Source: Chlorobium sp.
Lineage (GTDB): Bacteria > Bacteroidota > Chlorobiia > Chlorobiales > Chlorobiaceae
Direction: 5' to 3'
Length of the DNA stretch: 64,000 bases
NCBI GenBank assembly: GCA_005843825.1
Contig: SZXX01000030.1
Span: 1 to 64,000 of the forward strand
Within the stretch, counting starts at the first letter, position 1, and every line of letters begins with the position of its first letter. A program made the translations under genes and the position numbers. The notes below the pieces were generated by a model, which saw nothing but the letters and a program-made list of their open reading frames with translations, was not told where the DNA came from and searched no databases. Below are positions 44,454 to 53,572 of this stretch, piece after piece.

Positions 44454-45683
44454 TTAATCAGTGTTTCCTTCTTTCATTCTGCGGAGATATGCCGGAGTAT
44501 CTGTCAGGCCTTTTTGAATTCTATCCGCCCGCAACTCGATTTTGGTCTGAGGCAACGGATTATGTTCAAGAGGCTCGCCATCACTGTTCAATGTCTGTCT
44601 GCGGATATAGGCTGGTATTGAATAATCAATAGCTGGCGACGCATGAGTCCCGTAGCCGATGCTGCATGTTTCCAGAGGCTGGGGCTTCGGTTCCTTACTC
44701 ATCTTTCGTTTAAAGCCAGTGACAATAATCGTAACCCTTGTTTCATCCGATATGCTTGCATCGTCTATGTAACCATTGATAATATTGGTTTCACTGCCTA
44801 CCTGCTCCTCGATAAAGGTCATAGCCTCGGTCATATCTCTCATGGTCACCTCTCCGGTAATGTTGACCAAAACTCCTTTGGCACCATGGACCACTACGCC
44901 TTCCATCTGAATATTGCTGAATGCATCCGTTGACGCCTTGAGGGCACGTCGTTCACCTGATGCGGCAGCTGTACCGATAACAGCGTCACCCGCATTTGTC
45001 ATAAGGCCTGAGACATCTCCGAAGTTGACATTGATATGTCCCCGGCTGTTGAGAATGTCGGCAATCCCTTTCGCGGCCCTGTACATGACATCGTTTGCCA
45101 GATTAAAAGCCTCATTGACGGTTGTGTTCTCCTCTGCACTGCTCATAATCTGCTCATTGTCGACAAGGATCAGCGTATCGATGTACTTACGCAGCTCGCT
45201 GATACCCTCATCAGCTGTTTTCGCCTTCATTTTTCCTTCGCAGTTGAACGGCTTCGTTACCAGTCCAAGAGTGAGGATGCCCATGTTTCCGGCAATCAGG
45301 GCAACCAACGGGGCAGCCATGGTTCCTGTATTTTTGCCCATTCCTGCCGCAATAATGACTATATCTGCGCCATGCAGTTGAGCTGCAATATGCTGGCGGT
45401 CTTCTTCAGTAAAGAGAGGATTGTTTAAGGGGCCTTTCAGAAAAGCAGCCGCAGGTTCTATCACATTTCCAGCGTTTTTACCGATTCTTACCCTGATGGG
45501 GGCCTTCGAGTTCAAAAGCTCCTGCGGCTTGGTATTGAAAGCGATATATTCAACCCCGCTTATTTCATGCTCAATCATCGTGTTCAGCGCATTACAACCG
45601 CAACCGCCTACGCCGACGATTTTAATGGATATTCCTTTGCATTGCGCGTTCTCAAACAGTCCAGGGTCAATTTCGAATGCCAT
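44454..45683 (-). CDS. Divergent FtsZ paralogue with altered tubulin signature
   Basis: A 409-residue tubulin/FtsZ GTPase-domain protein. The T1 loop GVGGCGCNA is at 24-32. The tubulin signature, normally GMGGGTGTG, is GMGKNTGTM at 114-122. The T7 synergy loop, normally N-V-D-F-x-D, is NVNFGD at 218-223, so the first catalytic Asp is Asn220 while Asp223 is kept. The C-terminal domain has ARGVLVNIT-like GAKGVLVNITG, and the tail contains SIPAYIRR and TPAYLRRM, resembling FtsZ C-terminal peptides in Bacteroidota/Chlorobiota. It probably polymerises poorly or only with the main FtsZ. It is divergent from the Rrf2 gene and not in a division cluster. Confidence 0.88.
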   Translation of the reverse strand: MAFEIDPGLFENAQCKGISIKIVGVGGCGCNALNTMIEHEISGVEYIAFNTKPQELLNSKAPIRVRIGKNAGNVIEPAAAFLKGPLNNPLFTEEDRQHIAAQLHGADIVIIAAGMGKNTGTMAAPLVALIAGNMGILTLGLVTKPFNCEGKMKAKTADEGISELRKYIDTLILVDNEQIMSSAEENTTVNEAFNLANDVMYRAAKGIADILNSRGHINVNFGDVSGLMTNAGDAVIGTAAASGERRALKASTDAFSNIQMEGVVVHGAKGVLVNITGEVTMRDMTEAMTFIEEQVGSETNIINGYIDDASISDETRVTIIVTGFKRKMSKEPKPQPLETCSIGYGTHASPAIDYSIPAYIRRQTLNSDGEPLEHNPLPQTKIELRADRIQKGLTDTPAYLRRMKEGNTD

Positions 45684-45848
45684 TGTCAGGTCTCTTCTCT
45701 TGTATAGGGTTATGGAGAGTTGCCCATTCTATTTCAAATGGATCGGGTATACCAATAAAATCTAAACCAAATTTAACTGAATGTAACGTATCAATTCCTT
45801 CTCCTGAAATCTCTGAGAGAAAATGTCTCTATGCGGGAATTTTTATTA

Positions 45849-45890
45849 AATAAAATTGTTTTATTCTAAACTGATACTATATTAGTATCA
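45849..45890. promoter_or_regulatory. Two palindromes in the Rrf2 / FtsZ-paralogue divergent region
   Basis: AATAAAA-TTG-TTTTATT (45849-45865) and TGATACTA-TAT-TAGTATCA (45872-45890) are both perfect. The second ends 15 nt before the rrf2 ATG, overlapping where a promoter should be, and is probably the Rrf2 autoregulatory operator. It could also affect the divergent ftsZ-like gene. Confidence 0.65.
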
Positions 45891-45905
45891 ATTAAACGAA
45901 CAGCA

Positions 45906-46343
45906 ATGAAAGTACTGACCAAGAATACGGATTACGCTATACGGGCCCTGTTGGCGCTATCAGCAAAGAAGGGAAGTTATCTGTCGGCAAAGAGTATTGC
46001 GACTGAGCACGATATCCCTTACCAGTTTCTGCGCCGTCTGCTCCAGGAGATGATCCGTCACGACCTGATTGTTTCAAAGGAGGGAGTTCAGGGTGGATTT
46101 ATGATGGAAAAGGATCCGGATGAGATCACAGTCACGCAACTGATCGAGATTTTTCAGGGCAAGGTGCAGGTATCGGAATGCATGTTCCGCAAGCAGATTT
46201 GCGGGAATCGTGCCCGCTGTGTACTGCGTCACGAAATCATGCGAATTGAGCAGGTTGTTCAGAGCGAGTTTGAAAAGGTGACCATAGGAAAGCTGCTTCG
46301 GGACCTTGAAACGGCCAATCAAGTGAATCAAAAAGAAAAATAA
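45906..46343 (+). CDS. Rrf2-family transcriptional regulator with Fe-S-type cysteines
   Basis: A 145-residue Rrf2 regulator: KVLTKNTDYAIRALLALSA, winged helix with IPYQFLRRLLQEMIRHDLIVSKEGVQGGF, and three cysteines at 92, 99 and 105 (SECMFRKQICGNRARC), the usual ligands of an [Fe-S] cluster in NsrR/IscR relatives. It precedes a ferredoxin gene and Hcp, which suggests sensing of NO or redox state. The 19-bp palindrome upstream is its likely operator. Confidence 0.9.
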   Translation: MKVLTKNTDYAIRALLALSAKKGSYLSAKSIATEHDIPYQFLRRLLQEMIRHDLIVSKEGVQGGFMMEKDPDEITVTQLIEIFQGKVQVSECMFRKQICGNRARCVLRHEIMRIEQVVQSEFEKVTIGKLLRDLETANQVNQKEK

Positions 46344-46380
46344 CAACCAGCTGAAATTGAACCTCTTAAAGGAGTAATCC

Positions 46381-47274
46381 ATGAAACGTCAGATTATCAC
46401 AATAGATGAAAAAAGATGTACCGGTTGTGGCGACTGTATTCCGGGTTGTCCCGAGGGAGCCTTGCAGGTGATAGACGGCAAAGCCCGCCTTATCAGTGAC
46501 CTGTTTTGCGATGGACTTGGAGCATGTATTGGCCACTGTCCGACAGGTGCCATGAAGATCGAAACCCGGGAAGCTGAACCCTACGACGAAAAGCGCGTCA
46601 TGCATGAGAGTATTGCGAAAGGTGGAGCGAATGTCATAGCGGCTCATCTTCATCATCTGATGGATCACGGTCAGAGTGACTTTGTGCAGCAGGCACTTGA
46701 ATATCTCCAAGAGCAGGGGATAGCGAACCCTCTTGAAAGTGAACCTGCAGGAATTCCTGCACTGCAATCTGCTCATACTGCCCACACTCATGCACCGCAA
46801 GGTGGAGGATGTCCAGGCAGCAGGACTATAGATTTCAGTGCCAATGGTAAATCTGAAGCAGCGGTTGCCACTATGGCTGGCGCACCAGTTCCAAGCGCAC
46901 TCCGCCAGTGGCCGATCCAGCTTCACCTTGTGTCACCGCAGGCACCTTATTTCCAGGGGTCCGATCTCCTGCTTGCAGCTGACTGCTGCGCATTTGCTGT
47001 GGGCGACTTCCATGGTACTTTCATGAAGGGTAAAAGTCTTGCAATAGCCTGCCCGAAACTTGATTCGGAAATGGATATTTATGTCGACAAACTCGCAGCC
47101 ATGATCGATCTGTCGCACATCAACACCATCACCGTTGCCATTATGGAGGTGCCATGCTGTGGAGGCCTGATGTCGATTGTGGCCGAAGCCCTGCGAAAGT
47201 CTAAGCGTAAGGTGCCGGTGAAAAAGGTGGTTATCAGTCTGCAAGGTGAGACGTTATCGGAAGAATGGGTTTAA
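46381..47274 (+). CDS. 4Fe-4S ferredoxin-domain protein (Hcp-associated)
   Basis: A 297-residue protein. Cluster 1 has Cys13, Cys16, Cys19, Cys23 (CTGCGDCIPGCPEG). A second motif, CDGLGACIGHCPTG, has Cys43, Cys49 and Cys53, a non-standard spacing. From about residue 170 there is a C-terminal domain with LLLAADCCAFAVGDFH, AIACPKLD and AIMEVPCCGGLMSI. Proteins of this kind lie beside hybrid-cluster protein genes and probably supply electrons to Hcp. AAAGGAG lies 6 nt before the ATG. It follows the Rrf2 gene by 37 nt. Confidence 0.9.
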   Translation: MKRQIITIDEKRCTGCGDCIPGCPEGALQVIDGKARLISDLFCDGLGACIGHCPTGAMKIETREAEPYDEKRVMHESIAKGGANVIAAHLHHLMDHGQSDFVQQALEYLQEQGIANPLESEPAGIPALQSAHTAHTHAPQGGGCPGSRTIDFSANGKSEAAVATMAGAPVPSALRQWPIQLHLVSPQAPYFQGSDLLLAADCCAFAVGDFHGTFMKGKSLAIACPKLDSEMDIYVDKLAAMIDLSHINTITVAIMEVPCCGGLMSIVAEALRKSKRKVPVKKVVISLQGETLSEEWV

Positions 47275-47338
47275 AGCAGTGATTAGGGGCACCTTTGATC
47301 CTACAAATTTGTTATAAAATAATAACGGGGTAGAGGCG

Positions 47339-47755
47339 ATGCTGAAAGATGCGATGGGTGGATACAGGGGGACGGCAACGGAGATCAGCCGTGTTATTGC
47401 TGAACACCCTGATAATGCAGAAGCGTACTATGATCGGGGTAATGCCCGGAGCAGCTGCGACGATTATGAGGGGGCTATAGCTGATTTCACCATGGCACTA
47501 AAGGTAGGCCTCCGCTTTCGGGAAGCCATTACGGCTTATGGAAACCGGGGTATAGCAAGGGTAGAAAGTGGTGATATGGAAGGTGCCATTCAGGATTTCA
47601 GCGAAATCATAAAGCGAAAGCCAACAAATCGGAGGCTTTTAAGTACAGCGTATAAGAACAGGGCTTTGGTAAAAGAAAAAATGGGCGATAGCGAAGGGGG
47701 GGCAGGAGACAGAAAAATGGCTCATTTGTTATCACCGGATGTAAACACTCAATAA
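47339..47755 (+). CDS. TPR-repeat protein between ferredoxin and Hcp
   Basis: 138 residues with about three tetratricopeptide repeats (AEAYYDRGNARSSCDDYEGAIADF, ITAYGNRGIARVESGDMEGAIQDF, STAYKNRALVKEKMGDSEGGAGD). TPR proteins are binding scaffolds. No signal peptide. It lies 65 nt after the ferredoxin gene and 21 nt before hcp, so it is probably in the same transcript. Its exact job is unknown. Confidence 0.83.
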   Translation: MLKDAMGGYRGTATEISRVIAEHPDNAEAYYDRGNARSSCDDYEGAIADFTMALKVGLRFREAITAYGNRGIARVESGDMEGAIQDFSEIIKRKPTNRRLLSTAYKNRALVKEKMGDSEGGAGDRKMAHLLSPDVNTQ

Positions 47756-47776
47756 CCAATAATGGAGAATAGAACG

Positions 47777-49405
47777 ATGGGAATGTTATGTAATCAATGT
47801 CAGGAGAGCATTCATGGAACAGGCTGTACGGTGCGCGGGGTATGCGGAAAAGATGAACCTACTGCCCAGCTTCAGGATGTGCTGGTCTATGCGACCGAAG
47901 GGCTTGCACTGGCGGCTGAAAAGCTTGAGGGAAGTGTATCAAGGAAGGTCGGCCAGCTTATAAGCGAATCACTCTTTGTCACGGTAACCAACACCAACTT
48001 TGATGAGGATGCAATAGTCGCCCAGATACGCAAAACCCTTGCAGTACGGGATGAACTGAATGCTACGCTCGTTCATCCGCCGCATCATGATGCCGCACAC
48101 TGGACTGGAAGTTCAAAAGAGGATTTTCTTTCGAAAGCTCTTGAAGTCGGTCTTGAGAGCTTGAGTGAGAATGTTGACCTGCGATCACTTAAAAGTCTTG
48201 TGCTTTTTGGCCTGAAGGGACTTGCGGCCTATACAGACCATGCAGCCGTACTCGATTATCATGATGACGATATCTATGCTTTTTATGTAAAAGGGCTAGC
48301 TGCGCTAACCAAAGAGCTGTCGGCAGACGAACTGACAGCTCTGGTGCTTGAGACCGGTGGCACAGCAGTCAAGGCAATGGCACTGCTTGACAAAGCAAAC
48401 ACAAGCACCTATGGCCATCCTGAAATCACCACGGTGAAGACCGGTGTGGGCAAAAACCCAGGTATCCTGATTTCCGGCCACGACCTCCGCGATATGGAGG
48501 ACCTCTTGAAGCAGACAGCCGGAACAGGTGTGGATGTCTACACCCACTGCGAGATGCTCCCTGCGCACTACTATCCGGCGTTCAAGAAGTACCCTCACTT
48601 TGTTGGAAACTACGGTGGTTCATGGTGGAAGCAGGACAAAGAGTTCGATACCTTCAACGGCCCAATCCTTATGACCACGAACTGCATCGTTCCCGTTCGA
48701 GAATCTTATCGCAACCGCATGTTTACAACAGGCATGGCAGGCTATCCCGGACTGAAGCATATTCCGGCACGGGAGAACGAAGGACAGAAAGACTTCTCGA
48801 TTCTTATCAAACTTGCCCAGAGCTGCCCTCCACCAAAAGAGATAGAAAACGGCACCATCACTGGCGGCTTTGCACACCATCAGGTGATAGCTCTTGCCGA
48901 CAAAGTGGTCGACGCAGTAAAGTCAGGAGCTATCAAGCGGTTTATCGTCATGGCCGGCTGTGACGGACGTCATGCTTCACGCCAATACTATACCGACGTC
49001 GCTGCGGCACTTCCCGACAATTCCATCATCCTTACTGCAGGATGTGCCAAGTACCGCTACAACAAGCTTGAGCTTGGCGATATCGGCGGCATACCCCGCG
49101 TGCTCGATGCCGGTCAGTGCAACGACTCCTATTCGCTTGCTGTGATTGCCCTCAAACTCAAGGAAGTATTTGCGTTAGAGGATATCAACGATCTGCCGAT
49201 CTCCTTTGATATTGCATGGTATGAACAGAAGGCTGTTACCGTTCTTCTTGCCCTGCTCTATCTTGGAGTAAAAGGCATTCGCCTCGGACCAACACTTCCC
49301 GAGTTCCTGACTCCCAATATTGCTGCTGTGCTGGTCGAAAAATTCGGCATTACACCAATAGGTAAAGTTGATGCCGATATCGAAGCCATGATGGCGGGTG
49401 CCTGA
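47777..49405 (+). CDS. hcp: Hybrid cluster protein (hydroxylamine reductase / NO-stress protein)
   Basis: Hcp holds a [4Fe-4S] cluster and a hybrid [4Fe-2S-2O] cluster, and acts in NO/hydroxylamine stress. From the ATG at 47777 the N-terminus is [17 protein letters not shown] with cluster cysteines 5, 8, 17 and 23 (C-x2-C-x8-C-x5-C, class I-like). Hybrid-cluster residues lie in [30 protein letters not shown] and [10 protein letters not shown]. About 542 residues is normal for class I. The frame opens 5 codons earlier at 47762, but GGAGAA at 47764 fits as ribosome site for 47777. Last gene of the Rrf2-ferredoxin-TPR-hcp group. Confidence 0.95.
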   Translation: MGMLCNQCQESIHGTGCTVRGVCGKDEPTAQLQDVLVYATEGLALAAEKLEGSVSRKVGQLISESLFVTVTNTNFDEDAIVAQIRKTLAVRDELNATLVHPPHHDAAHWTGSSKEDFLSKALEVGLESLSENVDLRSLKSLVLFGLKGLAAYTDHAAVLDYHDDDIYAFYVKGLAALTKELSADELTALVLETGGTAVKAMALLDKANTSTYGHPEITTVKTGVGKNPGILISGHDLRDMEDLLKQTAGTGVDVYTHCEMLPAHYYPAFKKYPHFVGNYGGSWWKQDKEFDTFNGPILMTTNCIVPVRESYRNRMFTTGMAGYPGLKHIPARENEGQKDFSILIKLAQSCPPPKEIENGTITGGFAHHQVIALADKVVDAVKSGAIKRFIVMAGCDGRHASRQYYTDVAAALPDNSIILTAGCAKYRYNKLELGDIGGIPRVLDAGQCNDSYSLAVIALKLKEVFALEDINDLPISFDIAWYEQKAVTVLLALLYLGVKGIRLGPTLPEFLTPNIAAVLVEKFGITPIGKVDADIEAMMAGA

Positions 49406-49448
49406 ACAAATCCTAGTCGTTAGTTTCTTTTTATCGGTCACTTTTTGA

Positions 49449-49487
49449 TAGATCCCTCCTTTGTCGGGATGACAAGGAAGGGATCTA
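49449..49487. repeat. Repeat family A, copy 5 (hairpin)
   Basis: TAGATCCCTCCTTTGTC (49449-49465) and GACAAGGAAGGGATCTA (49471-49487) form an almost perfect inverted repeat around GGGAT. It lies between the converging hcp and YdcF-family genes, where it could serve as a bidirectional terminator. Confidence 0.75.
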
Positions 49488-49494
49488 TTGCCTA

Positions 49495-50085
49495 TCAGTA
49501 GTATACCATGGCGTAGAACACATTTTTTTTGATCTCGTTCATGACAAACTGGTAGCTTTTGTCGTTGTTCCACCAAAGCAGCGGGTTCCACCATGTCGGG
49601 TCAGTAGGCACGAGGATAAATTTTTTTGACGATCCTTCAAATGATTTGCTCCAGGTCTCTTGAAGACGGAGCAAGTGAGGGGGGTCGCTGACGACAATAG
49701 CACTTTTCCACCCCTTTTCTTCCATTGTATCCGATGTGTTTTCAGCTTCCTCCCAGGTAGTTGTGGATTTTGCATCGACCTTGATCGCCCTTTTAGGGAT
49801 TCCAAGCTCTATCATGCGACGCTCCCTCCAGTTTGGATGACCTGGATTGTAGAATCGTTCGTCAATACCCGTCAATATGATGTGCGAGGCATATCCTGCC
49901 TTGTACAATTCAGCACCTTTGCGCACCCTGAGACCGTTATCGCCTCCCAGTACAATAATAACGTCTGATTTTTCAGGACTACCGGCATGTTGTGAAACAA
50001 TAAACCCAAGACTTAAAAAAACGATGACAGCAGCTGCGCTTACAACAAGAAGCAAATTCACTATCAGTTTAAACAGGATTTTCAT
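49495..50085 (-). CDS. DUF218 (YdcF/SanA/ElyC-type) membrane-anchored protein
   Basis: A 196-residue protein with an N-terminal transmembrane anchor (about 5-30) and a DUF218 domain: DVIIVLGGDNGLRVRKGAELYKAGYASHIILTG, KVDAKSTTTWEEAENT, AIVVSDPPHLLRL. Relatives (SanA, ElyC, YdcF) act in envelope or peptidoglycan precursor metabolism. The active residues of DUF218 are conserved but a substrate is not known. Confidence 0.88.
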   Translation of the reverse strand: MKILFKLIVNLLLVVSAAAVIVFLSLGFIVSQHAGSPEKSDVIIVLGGDNGLRVRKGAELYKAGYASHIILTGIDERFYNPGHPNWRERRMIELGIPKRAIKVDAKSTTTWEEAENTSDTMEEKGWKSAIVVSDPPHLLRLQETWSKSFEGSSKKFILVPTDPTWWNPLLWWNNDKSYQFVMNEIKKNVFYAMVYY

Positions 50086-50250
50086 AGACTCGAGTGGGGG
50101 TTGTTCATCTTGCCTTGCAGTTGCATTGCCAGCCTTTAAGTTGAATAATAATCATTTTTGCAGAAACCTTTTACGGGAGCTTTAGGGAGAGGGTCGGATT
50201 GTTTTTTCTTGAAGACACTTGTATTGAATCCGGCAAAAGCGGCAGGGGTG

Positions 50251-50290
50251 AAAAAAAACAGCAGGCAGCTTTGTAATAAAGCGCCTGCTG
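50251..50290 (-). terminator. Rho-independent terminator of the beta-barrel gene
   Basis: On the minus strand CAGCAGGC, inner GCTTT, loop, AAAGC, and GCCTGCTG form a long stem, followed by eight Ts. It lies 32 nt after the stop of the outer-membrane-protein gene. Confidence 0.88.
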
Positions 50291-50321
50291 GAGGGGAAAG
50301 TTGTAACTACTCAGTCCTGGG

Positions 50322-51008
50322 TTAAAAAGCGTACGCCAATCCTATTGAGACCACAGGATAATACTTGAATTTATCTGTCTTGTCCTTCAAGTCAGCGATT
50401 TCCTTGTTAAGGTTTGTCTGGAATGTAGGGTCAGCTTGTATGACTGGGTTGGTTGCTGCAAGCGAAACGTTGGGAGTTCCCTGGAACATGACGCCAAGAT
50501 CAAAAACAAAAGAAAGACCGGAATTTTTTCCAACAGCATTTCCCCATCCAAGGCCTAAATAAGGAACTGTCTTGTTGAAGTCAATACCGCCTGTCAGTGA
50601 GCCAATCGTAGCTGTTGAATATGTAGTTCCTCCAATGGTGTAAGTCCCAACTACTGTTGTTGTGCCGGTAGCGGTTACCTTGTTGTTATTGAAAATAACT
50701 CCGGGTGAGAGCCTGAACCCTGAATGTTCAAACGGGTACCAGTCTAGCAATACAGGGTATGACCCCAGCGACAGCTTGTAATCATAGTTAATCTGATTCT
50801 GTGAGGTCGAACCGCTGTAATTATAACCGTTATAGCCAGCTCTTGCATTAAAATTAGGGGTTAATCCAACAGTAACCTCTCCTCCAAAGCCGAGTGTGGA
50901 AGCTTTAGCTCCAATGGCGATATCCCCTGTGTTGGCAAAAGCGGATGATGCACATCCAAAAGAAACCAAAGTCGCAAACAATGCCTGTTTCAGATACCGA
51001 TTTTTCAT
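50322..51008 (-). CDS. Outer-membrane beta-barrel protein
   Basis: 228 residues. A clear signal peptide (MKNRYLKQALFATLVSFGCASSAFA, cleavage after AFA) is followed by alternating, aromatic-edged beta strands (GFGGEVTVGLTPNFNARAGYNGY, YKLSLGSYPVLLDWYPF, GFRLSPGVIFNNN). The protein ends in ...VVSIGLAYAF, with the terminal Phe that outer-membrane assembly factors recognise. No plug or porin family recognised. A GGAG ribosome site is 5 nt before the ATG. A terminator follows. Confidence 0.88.
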   Translation of the reverse strand: MKNRYLKQALFATLVSFGCASSAFANTGDIAIGAKASTLGFGGEVTVGLTPNFNARAGYNGYNYSGSTSQNQINYDYKLSLGSYPVLLDWYPFEHSGFRLSPGVIFNNNKVTATGTTTVVGTYTIGGTTYSTATIGSLTGGIDFNKTVPYLGLGWGNAVGKNSGLSFVFDLGVMFQGTPNVSLAATNPVIQADPTFQTNLNKEIADLKDKTDKFKYYPVVSIGLAYAF

Positions 51009-51150
51009 GCCATCTCCTTTTTAATTGTTATATGCTTTACAACTACCAATTTACAAACATACAAAATTACTGTGCTAATAAAAAAAGATGGCGTAATTTC
51101 ATGTTTCGCTTCTCATACCTCACTCAGCTATGGTCGAGTGCAAGCAATGT

Positions 51151-52665
51151 TCAGGGCGCAAACCGTTTGTCCGTCAACTTTCCGCCCAGAGCGACGAAGA
51201 GTGCGGTCGTATCCTGCAGTTGCTGGGCCTGGGCCTGCAGGTAGCTGATTTTAGCATGATGATACTGAATATCAGTGACCATTACCTGAAGGTAGTTAGC
51301 TGTTCCAGCCTTGTAATTCGCCTTAAGAAGATCCATTGCAAGTAGGGCATCCTTCACTGCCTGAGATTCGGTCTGCACCAGTTCGGCGTCGTGCTCTAAA
51401 GCTCGCAGGATATCAGCCACTTCAGCAAAAGCAGCAAGAACAGTTTGTTTATAGCTGGCAAAGCTCTCTTGGTAAGCATCAATTGCAGCCCGACGTTGCG
51501 CTCTCAGTGTGCCGCCTTTAAATATCGGGGCCGTTAGATTCCCTCCCAGGTTCCACACATTACTGTTACTGTTTAACAGATTGCCCAGCGTTTGACTGGT
51601 CTGTCCATAACTTGCGTTCAGAGTGATGCTGGGGAACAGTGCCGCGGTAGCAACGCCTATGCCTGCACTTGCTGCATGCAACTGCGCTTCGGCAGCAAGA
51701 ATATCGGGGCGCTGGCGAACCAGTTCTGAAGGCAGGGATAAAGGTAACTGTCGTGGCAGTGAAATATCAGTCAACAGAACTGCAGGTGGCTGAAATTCAG
51801 CAGGCATCCTGCCCTCAAGCGTAGCAAGAAGATGTTCTGCCTGGCTTACCTTCTGCCTTAGTGGAGGGAGTGTTGCTTCAAGCGTTTTCAGCTGGATGCG
51901 CAACGTGAGGAGTGCTCCATAGGTAGCAATGCCTGCCTGGTATTGTTTTTCAGCAATGCTGATCTGATCTTTTTCCAGCGCAATCAATTGCCCGGTCTCA
52001 TCGAGTTGTGTACGATATGCAGCTATGGCAATAGATGTGTTAACAATATTCCCGGTCAGCATCATGTATGTGCCAAGGGTTAGAGCCCTTTGCTGGTCGA
52101 CCTGTGCCGCCAAACCTTCAACAGCTCTTCGTTGTCCTCCAAAAATGTCGAGCGCGTAGCTTACTGATGAAGAGAGCGTTGTCAAATTAAAGATACTGGC
52201 AGGTAAAGAGCTGCCGATGGTTGAGGGGGAGTTCCGTTCACGGACCTCGGCAAACGCGGCGCTGAGTTGCGGATAAAAAATGCCGGAGCCTGCACGCAGG
52301 TTTTCCTGACTCTGCCTGAGACGGGCCTCGGCAGCCTGTAAGCCGGGATTATCAGCCAATCCTGCACTGACCGCGTCATCAAGCTGCTTTGAATTGAATG
52401 CGTGCCACCAGTTGGCTACAGGAGCAGCGCCATCTTCAAAGCGCTGAGGAAGTCCTTCAATCGTAGCGATCTCTTTTGGGTCGCCTCCCTGGTTGTATTG
52501 GGTTACCTTTGGCGCTTCAGGACGAACAAAGTCCGGACCAACGGCACAGCCCGATAAAAGGAAGAGGGATATCCCGAATGAAACCAGGAGAGCGCTGCCC
52601 CTGCGATAGCCCTGAAGTGCAGTGCTATTTTTTAGGGGTACTATGTTTTTCACCAATGTAGACAT
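51151..52665 (-). CDS. TolC-type outer-membrane factor lipoprotein (NodT family)
   Basis: Outer-membrane channel of a tripartite exporter. The lipobox LLSGCAVGPDF gives a lipidated Cys near residue 38. Two OEP repeats follow with the usual helices (LAAEARLRQSQENLRAG, QRALTLGTYMMLTGNIVNTSIAIAAYR, RQRPDILAAEAQLHAASAGIGVATAALFPSITL). I start at the ATG at 52665, which overlaps the membrane-fusion gene by 41 bp; a GTG soon after is another possibility. It is the last gene of the exporter operon. Confidence 0.92.
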   Translation of the reverse strand: MSTLVKNIVPLKNSTALQGYRRGSALLVSFGISLFLLSGCAVGPDFVRPEAPKVTQYNQGGDPKEIATIEGLPQRFEDGAAPVANWWHAFNSKQLDDAVSAGLADNPGLQAAEARLRQSQENLRAGSGIFYPQLSAAFAEVRERNSPSTIGSSLPASIFNLTTLSSSVSYALDIFGGQRRAVEGLAAQVDQQRALTLGTYMMLTGNIVNTSIAIAAYRTQLDETGQLIALEKDQISIAEKQYQAGIATYGALLTLRIQLKTLEATLPPLRQKVSQAEHLLATLEGRMPAEFQPPAVLLTDISLPRQLPLSLPSELVRQRPDILAAEAQLHAASAGIGVATAALFPSITLNASYGQTSQTLGNLLNSNSNVWNLGGNLTAPIFKGGTLRAQRRAAIDAYQESFASYKQTVLAAFAEVADILRALEHDAELVQTESQAVKDALLAMDLLKANYKAGTANYLQVMVTDIQYHHAKISYLQAQAQQLQDTTALFVALGGKLTDKRFAP

Positions 52666-53572
52666 CAACAAGTTGGCCTGGATAGATTGACACACCTTTT
52701 CGTTTTTCAAAACTGAAAATAACCGGCAGAACACGTACGTCAACCCGCTCTGTTCTCTGGCTTGAGAGTTCGATCTTGGGAGTAACATTCGGCTGTATTC
52801 TTACAAATTTCAACGGAATGTTGATATCCGTTCCATGGATAAACATCCGTGCTTCAATATCAGCGGGATCGGGAATTCTGTGAATCAGTATCTCATCAAT
52901 GTAACAGCGAACAGCAAGACTGCCCTCTGTATTTCCCAACACCATAACAGGTCGAAACGCTCCGGTATAGCTGCTATAGACACCCTGGCTTGAAATATAA
53001 CTGCCGACAGCAGTGTTAACCGACAACACAGTGCCTTCCGAAAGTGCTTTGATGGAATACTTCGCCAAAAGAGCGTTAGCAGCCTCGTACTGCTTTTGAG
53101 CAAGCTCCAGAGTTGCGTTTGCCCCCCTGGCAGCATTTTCAGCCGTATCGAGAGCATCTTTACTGACTGAGCGCGCATCAAGCGTCCAGGAGGCTTTCAG
53201 TTTGCCATACTGATCTTGCAGGTTTTTACGTGTTGCCTTCGCTACATCAATCTGGGCTTTGGCCGAAGCAGTTGTGGCCCGCTGTACAGAGTCGTCCAGA
53301 ATCAACAAGGGTGTTCCAGCCTTAACATGCTGGCCTTCAGCAACCAATATTTTTACCACCGTACCTGGAACTTCAGGATAGAGGTTGATATTTTCACCAC
53401 TGGCCTGAGGGGTTTCAACGATGCCATTAGCGTAAATCCCTTTGGCATAGGGATTAGATGCGGGTTTGAACGCCGGTGTCTGAGGTTTTGCCGGTATCCC
53501 TGAAATATAGGCACTACCGATAGCGAGCAGAACTCCCAGTATGGCAGATCCGATTAACAGTTTATTTCTCAT
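52625..53572 (-). CDS. HlyD-type membrane fusion protein of the ABC exporter (DevB-like)
   Basis: A 315-residue adaptor. The N-terminal membrane anchor is LLIGSAILGVLLAIGSAYISG. A lipoyl/biotinyl-like half-motif is split around a coiled coil (PEVPGTVVKILVAEGQHVKAGTPLLILD, then YSIKALSEGTVLSVNTAVGSYI). Beta-barrel follows, ending at YPGQLVDVYIGEK. It overlaps the ABC ATPase gene by 4 bp (53569-53572). Confidence 0.92.
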   Translation of the reverse strand: MRNKLLIGSAILGVLLAIGSAYISGIPAKPQTPAFKPASNPYAKGIYANGIVETPQASGENINLYPEVPGTVVKILVAEGQHVKAGTPLLILDDSVQRATTASAKAQIDVAKATRKNLQDQYGKLKASWTLDARSVSKDALDTAENAARGANATLELAQKQYEAANALLAKYSIKALSEGTVLSVNTAVGSYISSQGVYSSYTGAFRPVMVLGNTEGSLAVRCYIDEILIHRIPDPADIEARMFIHGTDINIPLKFVRIQPNVTPKIELSSQRTERVDVRVLPVIFSFEKRKGVSIYPGQLVDVYIGEKHSTPKK

